From Saccharum officinarum (Eukaryota; Streptophyta; Magnoliopsida; Poales; Poaceae), in assembly GCA_020631735.1 (NCBI GenBank), contig CM036199.1:24053784-24117783 (forward strand): a stretch of 64,000 bases of DNA. Direction: 5' to 3'. The translations under genes and the position numbers were made by a program. Shown piece after piece: positions 56,180 to 64,000 of the stretch. Below the pieces are notes generated by a model. That model was given only the letters and a program-made list of their open reading frames with translations. It was not told the DNA's origin and did no database searches. Position 1 is the stretch's first letter; every line of letters begins with the position of its first letter.

Positions 56180-56700
56180 GACGACCGGACGCGCCGGTCG
56201 TAACTGACCGGGCGCGCTCAGCCGTGTCCGATTCTCCAACGGTCACTGACCCCCAACGGTCAAACCAGCGACCGGACACGCCGCTGCCAACGACCGGACG
56301 CGCCCGTCAAACGACCGGACGCGCCGTTCAAACTGACCGGACGCGCTGGTCGCAAAACAGCTAACTGCGAAGCAACGACCGGACGCGCTCATCGCGCAGA
56401 CCGGACGCGCTGGAAACGACCGGACGCGCTGGTCCCGAGAATGACCGAACGTGCTGGTCGCCTGAGCAGCGCTCAACGAAACAGTGACCGGACGCACTGA
56501 AGAAAATGACCGGACACGACAGTGCCAGCGTCCGGTTAGAGTCCAGTAAGCTCCCTGAACGACCGGACGCGTCCGTTCATCAGTGACCGGACACGCCTCG
56601 CGTCCGATCATCGAACTAAAAAACGCGCAGACACTGAACACTGACCGGACGCGTCCGGTCATGCAAGGACCGCGTCCGGTTCAGCGTCCGGTCACCTTTG
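56180..56700 (-). repeat. Array of a palindromic GACCGGACGCG motif in the LTR
   Basis: About 19 copies of GACCGGACGCG-like words lie in 520 bp, mixed in orientation, with spacers of 8-35 bp. Some form full palindromes such as GACCGGACGCGTCCGGTC (56643-56660). On the transcribed (minus) strand the array lies immediately upstream of the TATA box. The same array begins at 63826 in the 5' LTR and runs off the window. Confidence 0.92.
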
Positions 56701-57511
56701 TGACCTCCGTTCGCCTTCGTTTCTTTTCCGGACTTCCGGGGTAGTGGAAAATAGTCGTTTCAACTTCTCGAAAACGCCTGAATCCCGCGCTCGCAAGCTC
56801 GGCGGGAGGGAGAGAGAGACCCAAACCCTCTCTACCGCTCAAACTTCAACGCCTTCGTAAATGTGCCAACACCAATAAGTGAACACCACCTTGTGCACGT
56901 GTGTTAGCATTTTCATAATCATTTTACCGAAGGAGTTAACCACTCAACTTGCCACGCCACTCGATCCTAGCAACGATGCATAGTTAGATCACACGAGTGG
57001 CACTAGATGACCGATATGCAAACAAGTTTGCCCCTCTTGATAGTACGGCCATCTATCCTAAACCCGGTCATCAACTTCTCTACACACCTATGACCGGTGA
57101 AATGGAAATGCCCTAGGTTATACCTTTGCCTTGCGCATTCCACTCCAACTCCTCCGACGTTGATGCAACACATGCACCAACCAATCACCAAATGATATGA
57201 TCCACTTCATATCATCACGTGACCGTATTGGTTCATCGATCTTGACCTCACTTGCTCTTCACCGTTGCCTCGGTCCTTCGGCGCCAAGCCATCACACAAC
57301 TTGCCCTTCACCCTAGCAACCGGTCCATCAAGTCAAGCCTCATCTTGATCTTCTCCACCTTGGTCACATGACTCCATGTTATGTCTCATATGCAATGAGC
57401 ACCTTCATGACACCATCACATGTGGACTAATCTCCTGTGTATCTCACATAACCACATATTAGTCCACCTAAGTTGTCACTCAATTACCAAAAACCAAACA
57501 AGGACCTTTCA

Positions 57512-60500
57512 ATCTCCCCCTTTTTGGTAATTGATGACAACTCTACAAAGATATGGAAAATAAGTTCTTTTGGACTTTATGCCACTTATCCAACATTTAA
57601 GCTCTATGTTAGAATTTGGATAAGCACCATAAAATCCGACTTGGTAGTGATAACTCCCCCTACATATGTGCTCAAATGATTTGGTTTCAAGCTTGCACAT
57701 ATGCATAAATATGAAATTTGTGGGAGGGTTAGCACTACTAAGTGATGCTAAGGTGTATAGAATAAACCTTTGTAGCTTGATACCAATTAGTAGCTTGATA
57801 CCATTTGAAAATCACAAGTTTGCCACCATCCTTAGCATCATGAGTAGCTAGACATCAAAAACACTAGAAACCTCGTGAGATCAACATTATAAGCAAGGTT
57901 CTAGTTTTTGCATGATAATCATAAGTCTAGCTAACATCCTATGCATGCTAGTTATCAAATCATCATTCAAGTTCTATAACTAGCATACACCACACAAGCA
58001 TGCATATTGAATTTAAGAACTTATGCAATGCAAGCAAGCACACGAATTATGCACATATCAAATGTAATCAATCAAAGTTCATGAGCTTGCTCCCCTACTT
58101 GTGTGCTTTCTTTGTACAAGAATGTTTGATCCCCTTACATTCTTTAATGTTACTCCCTCTTTGTCCATGTCCATGTCCAATCTTTTCAATCTCTCCCCAA
58201 AGCTCAAAAAGCTTTCATATCTTTGTCCAACTTCTCCCCCTTTGTCATTAGTTTCCATAAAAGGTGTTCTTCTCAATTGATACACAGGCTTGTATTGGGG
58301 TAGATGGTTGAGACTTGAATATTGCATTTTTGATGAACATTACCACATATGTTGGAATGACAAACTTTATGGTTGCTCTTGAGATTCCACATAGGATCTT
58401 TGACCTTGATACCAATCGGTGGGGCTCCTCCCCCTATGTCATAGCATGTGTCATTCACTTGAGATACCACTTGAAGGATGAGGGTAGCATTTCTTGATTT
58501 GATCACTTAAAGTTGAGGATCACTTGTGAAACTATTGTCTTGCACGAATGATACCATGTGAAGATATCATGAGTAGGAATGTGATATTATTTGAAAGAAT
58601 TTTCTAGCATGGAACCACTTTGAAGGTTTTGACAATAATATTCACTTCTTGAACATTTGCTATCTTCATGAGTACCACTTGTAAGATATCACTTGTAGAT
58701 CATTATCTAGACACCATTTGTACATACCACTTGGAAGATCAATTTGAGTCTAGATACTACTTGAAACAAACTAGATATCTATTTTCATTGTTGTCTTGTG
58801 CTTGTACTCTTATCATTGTCATGAGCTTCATTGTTGCCTAAGATTCCAAGTTTGGTTTGATCCAATGACAAGCTTCTTCACACCTCATGCTAAGGGTTAT
58901 CTTGCCAATGTTGTACTTGTCACTTGTTAGCAATCCAAACTAGATCAAGTATTTGGGTTCACTAGCTCATGAACAAATTCATACTTATACCACTAGGTCA
59001 ATTAACCATTCAAGCAATAGTGGTAGGCAATGAATCTAAAATTTTCATTTGTCATGCATGATCCTAATAAACATGTACTATATGCACTAACCACATGCTA
59101 GTAAGGAATGAAATGATCATGCACATTACAATAATACCTTTGCTATATTGAAGTAGAGAATAGTCACATAGATTCTAATTCATTACTCCAATAGCAATGT
59201 GAAGTCCAATTTATAAGCTTGGTGAAGACCAATTATCATAGATAAATCCATTCTTCACCCATATGAAATGAAAACCACTTATGATCAAGTGCACTATCTC
59301 TTGAGTTGTGGTTGGCTTGCTTCATCTTTTTGATCAATGCTTGCATGAGAGAACTACTTAGAATACCACTTGAAATATATGACTAGCTCTCTTTTGGGTG
59401 TTGCTTGCTTTTCTTGATCAACCCTTTTGATTGCTTCAACTAAGCATCACAAGTTCCTCGGATCACCACTTCCATGTTAGCCTTCCAAGTCCCAAACTTG
59501 GTTTCACCTACACACGGCGGCAAGCCCCTCACTAGGGAGAAGTGACCTTTCTCCAAAGAACCACTCTTGATACTCACTTGAAATGATATAGTTTGATTGA
59601 TCCAAATGATGAACTCAATCTTGATGAATAATCCTTAAATCTACATTTGAGTCCAACTCTTTCTACTTGTTTAAGTCCTTTTCTTTCTACCAAATGATCT
59701 CCAATCATCACTAGAACTTAAACTTCATTTTCATCTTAAGTTCGATCTTGATCTTCAAATTGAGTACCAAATAAGTACACCAAGTACATTCCACAATCAA
59801 ATGTTCTTGTACTCATTGCTTTTCATACTTCTAGGTCAATCCACAACCAAACTTAGGTACATCAACCACTTATAAACAAGTTTCTAACTTGAGGACCTTT
59901 CAATCAAAGTGACTCTAGATTAATCCAATGATTGTCACTTTTCTGGCAGATTCTGTACCCTTCAAAGAATAATTCATATCTCCCAATGTACAGATCCAAA
60001 TGCCATAAAATTTGGTGGAGATGTGATTCACTAAGTCATCTAGCATCTGTAAAATTTGAGATTCATTTGACATCTAGATTGCTACTAGATTTCAAATCTT
60101 CCACCACTGCTACATGCTGAAAACTGCTGCACTATAGCTGACAAGATGTACTCCAAAGCCGAAGCATCTCTTATCCAATTCTCATGAAATTTGTACAGCA
60201 TCTTATAACATAAGTCTAGAGCATGCATACCAAAATTCATGTCAATCCAAGTAGATTTGATCATTCAAACTCAGACTTGATCACTGCTAGCTCAGATTTT
60301 CAACTTTGGACAGATTTCAATGCATTGAGCAATACTTCATCAAATATGAATCAAACTTGAAACTAACTTGTTTGAATACTTTCACAAGACATATATCCAT
60401 CCAATCCATTTACTAAATGTCATCTCATAAATTTATCCAACACAAATCAATTCAACCTTGATTACTTAAGCATTTAATCCATTCAAACATCTCATAGCAA

Positions 60501-60820
60501 GCAACATTGCACATTTATCCAATTCAATCAACTCATATGTACCCAAATGAAATGATCAACTAGAGATATACCTTGGTTAGCTCATGATCATCCAATAGCA
60601 AGCTTTTACTCAAATAAATTGCAAGCCATCAAATAATTCCAATAAATCATCCACAACTTGATCATGACACTTGTACGTTGTAGTACTTTGGACTTCACTT
60701 ATTTTGACTTGGCATTGGGATTGGATATACATTGAGCTTCATAACTTGACTCAATATATGATGAACAAGATGAAATCAATTTGAGTCAAGCCTCCAATGT
60801 CATGGTACCTACACACATTC
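57512..60820 (-). mobile_element. Non-coding interior of the Copia element where pol should be
   Basis: The 3.3 kb between the 3' LTR and the end of gag has no frame longer than about 95 codons. I find no protease, integrase, reverse transcriptase or RNase H motif on either strand. It is AT-rich and carries a recurrent ATACCACTTG motif (57800-59600). The element therefore looks non-autonomous, depending on another element's enzymes. Confidence 0.75.
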
Positions 60821-60823
60821 ATC

Positions 60824-62643
60824 CACTTTTTGATGGTACCCAAACAAGTTTGGGTCCTCTCAAATTAGGTGCAACATACTTAGGCATAGCCTTAGTATGA
60901 GTAGTGGGATGTTTTGCAATTTCAACGAATAAGGTACCATTGCCATCCTTTCTAAGCATATTAGTATAATTAATTGAACTAGGCTTAGAATTCTCACCTA
61001 GGGGACATTAATGTGCCATGTGTCCCCTTTTCCGGCATGAGTAGCAACTTCTCTTAGATTGAGCCTTTTCTTCCTTGCTCATATGTTGCTTCTCATTGCC
61101 TTGCCTCTTACGAGTTGCTTGAATCTTCTTTTCAAGCTTGGTAGGACACTCCGAGGCGAAGTGTCCCATATCTCCACATTTGAAGCACTTGATGTGAGCA
61201 TATACTTTTTTCTCATCTTGATTCTTGCTCATCATCTTGACATCTTGAATTTGCATTGGATGTCTTGTTCTTCCACCCCTTCTTGTTTTCTTCTTCTTTA
61301 TCATCAAGTCACTAACATCTTCATGATTGATCTTGACTTTAGCTTGGGACTTGGCTTTTGGCTCAACTTGAGACTTCTTGGTAGGGCAACACTTGGCAAT
61401 ATGTCCCACTTCATGGCATTGGTAGCACATGAGTTGGGATAGCTTCTTTGCATCTTGCTTCTTCATAATCTTGCCCTTGCTCTTGTTGTAGCCAATACCA
61501 CTCTTACCACCATATCTTCTTTGATTGGTCATGATATGCTCAATGGCGATTTTAGAGTTGTAGCACCTCTCCAACTTGTTGCTCAAATCCTTCACTTCAC
61601 TTTTGAGCTCATTGTTCTCCTTCAAAAGGTTAGTCTCACAAGACATAGAAGTAGAACAAGCATCTAATTGTGAAGAACATGGCATATCTAATAAATCATC
61701 ACAAGAGGTGGATACATGCTTCTTTCCTACATCACAAGGGTTAGTAATATGTGATTGATCATTTGACCCAAATGATGAGCTCTTACTAGATTTGGTTTCT
61801 TCATTAGAGAGCTTTTTATTGAGTAAAGCATGTTCTTGTGCCAAGTTATCATGAGCAACACTAAGTTCCTCATGAGCCAATTTTAGCTCCTCATGTGAAC
61901 AAGTAGTAACATAAAGTAGATGCTTTTGTTGTTCACATGTGGTCTTTAGAAAAGAGTTTTTATTTTCCAATTTACTTGCTTTTTCCATTTCTCTTTTCAA
62001 GGCTCTTGAGAGTTTATATAGAAGCTCTAAATTTGGATCATCACAATCTACAACAAAACCACCAACATGTATCTTAGTGTTACCATGTGATGATGTTGAA
62101 GAGCTTGTTGAAGCATCACTCTCAGAGCCATCATCTTCACCATCAAGTGTGCATGGGGTAGAATCAATGCGTGCATCACTTGTGTCATTATCATTCTTCT
62201 TGTCAAGTGATCTTGTGATATGATCATCTTTGTCATCACTTGACCGTGAGGTGGAGCAATCCTCCACAACCACCTTATTATGGTCATGCTCAACATCCTC
62301 ATGCGCCTCCTCCTTGGCTCATCATCATTGGAGATCACCCCGTATTTCTCATTTAGAAACACCCAAATCTCATGGGCGGACTTGAGGTCCATGATCTCAC
62401 AAAGTATGCTACTATCCATAGATCGATAGAAAACATTAGTAGCTTGGCTATCGAGATATAGGCATTTACTTTGCGCTTGAGTTGCATTCTTTTTATCAAT
62501 TGCAAAGGAAAAGCCCACATCTACGATCCACCACAATGAGGAGAAATAAACTTAAAATTGCATGTCATCCAATTTCTCCACCGTGCAAAGTGTGTGCCAT
62601 CAAAAATGTGTGGACACTCAACATCTAGCCCATAAGCCGCCAT
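60824..62643 (-). pseudogene. gag: gag of the Copia element, with three zinc knuckles and several breaks
   Basis: The start ATG (62643) opens MAAYGLDVECPHIFDGTHFARWRNWM, a typical Copia gag N-terminus. Near 62530 the frame changes. A second frame to about 62290 holds the UBN2-type capsid part (MDLKSAHEIWVFLNEKYG). The third, long frame (62273-61008) has an acidic linker, a coiled coil (LAHEELSVAHDNLAQEHALLNKKLS) and zinc knuckles CYQCHEVGHIAKC, CFKCGDMGHFASEC and CYSCRKRGHMAH. The last is broken by a TAA just before its final Cys. Gag-like sequence (PKYVAPNLRGPKLVWVPSKSG) continues past the stop to about 60824. Two frameshifts and one stop make it defective, while the repeats of the structure show what it was. 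Confidence 0.85.
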
Positions 62644-62678
62644 CCTCTCGGGTCGGTGAAAACCACAAATGAGAGACC

Positions 62679-62693
62679 CGGCTCCGATACCAC
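62679..62693 (-). other. Primer-binding site of the Copia element
   Basis: Minus-strand GTGGTATCGGAGCCGG lies next to the 5' LTR end. It matches the initiator-Met tRNA type with one change from TGGTATCAGAGC. Confidence 0.85.
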
Positions 62694-62694
62694 T

Positions 62695-64000
62695 TGAAGG
62701 GTCGAGATGACAGACTAGAGGGGAGGTGAATAGTCCTTTCTAAAATTTAAACGTGTTGGCTAACCAAAATAAATGCGGAATTAAACTTATCGGTCTAGCC
62801 AAGACTACACCCCTCTAACTAAGTTTACAAGCACCTCACAAAGATCCTAATTAAGCAACTAAGGTGCTTTCCTTAGCAAGAGCTCTCCTATTTAATTTTA
62901 GAGCAAGGTCACACAAACCTATGCACTAGTACTTTGCAAGCAAGAGGGAGCTCCTACACAATTCTAGTAAGCAAAGCGCACAAAGCCTAAGCTCACTAGC
63001 AATGCTCAAAAACAAGGCAACTAATGCCAAATTAGAGAGCACAAATCACTTAGCTACGCAAACTAAGCAATGTGACTAACAAGGTTACACAAACCAAATT
63101 AGTCACGCAAGGGGAAGCTTCTAGCTACACAAGCAAGAAGACAACTAGCAAGCTACACAAGCAAACTAGTTACGAGAGCAACTACACAAGCACAAGTATA
63201 TATGAAAGTAAATACAAGCTTGTGTTGCATGAAAGCAAACCACCGAGAAGAGTAGATAATGTTGACATGGTGATTTTCTCCCGAGGTTCACTTGGTTGCC
63301 ACCAAGCTACGTCCCCGTTGTGTCGACCAACACTTCGTGGTTCGGCGGCTAATCGGTCACACACCGAGCCTCTCAAAAGGCACCGCAAGAACCCACCATA
63401 AAGTGTGGTAGCTCAATGACACGCTCAACTAGAGTTGCTCTTCGCGATCCCTATGGGGTGAGCACAATCCCCTCACAAAACTTCTCTGGAGCCTCACACA
63501 ATCTTCTTGCGAGCTTCGACGGAGCCACAAGCCACCAAGCCGTCTAGGAGGTGGCAACCTCTAAGAGTAACAAGCACCACCGGCTTGCAACACGATCACC
63601 TAGTGCCACACGATGCAATCTCTCAAAGCAACGCACTAGAATCGCTCTCTCACTCGATCCGATGAACACTATCAAGCATGAGTGGGTTAGATGGCTCCCA
63701 AGCACTACCACACAAGTCACCAAGACTATAGTGTGCTCAGCTACCGGCCACGGCCGGCCAAGGCATCTATTTATAACCCTACGGTCAAATAGAGCCGTTA
63801 CCCCTTCACTGGGAAGATTTTGGGACGACCGGACGCGCCGGTCGTAACTGACCGGATGCGCTCAGCCGCGTCCGATTCTCCCACGGTCAAACACGCGACG
63901 GACACGCCGCTGCCAACGACCGACGCGCCCGTCAAACGACGGACGCACGGTTCAAACTGACCGGACGCGCTGGTCGCAAAACGGCTAACTGCGAAGCAAC
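62695..64000 (-). repeat. 5' LTR of the Copia element (runs past the window)
   Basis: Matches 55051-56360 with scattered substitutions, mostly transitions, at a few per cent. The divergence is low enough for a recent insertion. The last 150 bp show several missing bases inside the GACCGGACGCG array relative to the 3' LTR. Confidence 0.92.

Larger units (their letters stand above)
55051..57511 (-). repeat. 3' LTR of a SIRE/Maximus-like Copia element
   Basis: 2461 bp, from TGAAGGGTCG (55051) to GGACCTTTCA (57511). On the minus strand it begins TGAAAGGTCC and ends CGACCCTTCA. A polypurine tract (minus AAAAAGGGGGAG, 57514-57526) adjoins it. It pairs with the 5' LTR from 62695. The flank GCAAG (55046-55050) is the likely target duplication. 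It contains the TATA box and the GACCGGACGCG array listed separately. The open frames at 55428-55757 and its twin in the other LTR are LTR sequence read through. Confidence 0.92.

Noticed and set aside
61059..61442. Plus-strand ORF of 127 codons
   Set aside because: Antisense shadow of the Copia gag zinc-knuckle region.
1..64000. tRNA, rRNA or CRISPR loci
   Set aside because: No cloverleaf with the expected box A/box B spacing, no rRNA core sequence and no regular repeat-spacer array was seen by eye; a covariance-model scan would be needed to exclude small RNAs.

Overview
This is nuclear DNA from a grass (Poaceae, most likely a panicoid/Andropogoneae species of the sorghum-sugarcane-Miscanthus type; the exact species is inference). 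The evidence is monocot-style GC-rich first exons, GT-AG introns, nested Tekay-type chromovirus and SIRE/Maximus-type Copia LTR retrotransposons, Stowaway- and Tourist-like MITEs, and single-copy genes that read like grass orthologues. Nothing bacterial, organellar or CRISPR-like is present.

Layout. Positions 1-12032 are a three-deep nest of LTR retrotransposons: the end of an LTR with its primer-binding site (1-779), interrupted by a minus-strand Tekay-type chromovirus (780-5744, 3' LTR plus RNase H, integrase and chromodomain), interrupted in turn by a plus-strand Tekay-like element with a 3.9 kb LTR (5745-9646), an extra ORF upstream of gag and the start of gag. A 100-N assembly gap (12033-12132) cuts the nest. 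Positions 12133-18000 are repeat remnants and gene-free DNA. From 18.4 to 51 kb is a gene-bearing stretch. It holds a gibberellin 2-oxidase with three exons (18412-21608, plus) and a broken copy of its 3' end (22757-23900); a duplicated GC-rich locus of unknown nature (27.1-30.7 kb); a plant defensin (31196-31558, minus); an ILR1-like auxin-conjugate hydrolase (33059-37565, minus) with two intact versions of its last exon; a short conserved protein (41583-42041, minus); a WPP-domain-associated-like coiled-coil protein (43787-46604, minus); and the first exon of a small cysteine-rich, probably membrane-bound protein (50640-50919, minus). From 53.3 kb a decayed DUF4283-type retroelement ORF is abutted by a large Copia element on the minus strand (55051-64000+), which keeps gag but has no recognisable pol.

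Two genes bear on hormone levels (gibberellin inactivation and auxin-conjugate hydrolysis) and one on antimicrobial defence; nothing suggests they form a pathway together. MITEs sit in the promoters or introns of most of these genes, and one Stowaway element supplies the sequence directly after the stop codon of the coiled-coil gene.

The most unusual observation is that the extra ORF of the plus-strand Tekay-like element begins with a sequence that reads, across one frame change, as the N-terminal tail of histone H3. It sits in a chromovirus-type element, a group whose integrases carry chromodomains. Other items worth attention are the duplicated terminal exon of the ILR1-like gene, a dense array of a palindromic motif just upstream of the TATA box in the Copia LTR, and a repeated motif in the pol-less Copia interior that resembles its own PBS/LTR junction.
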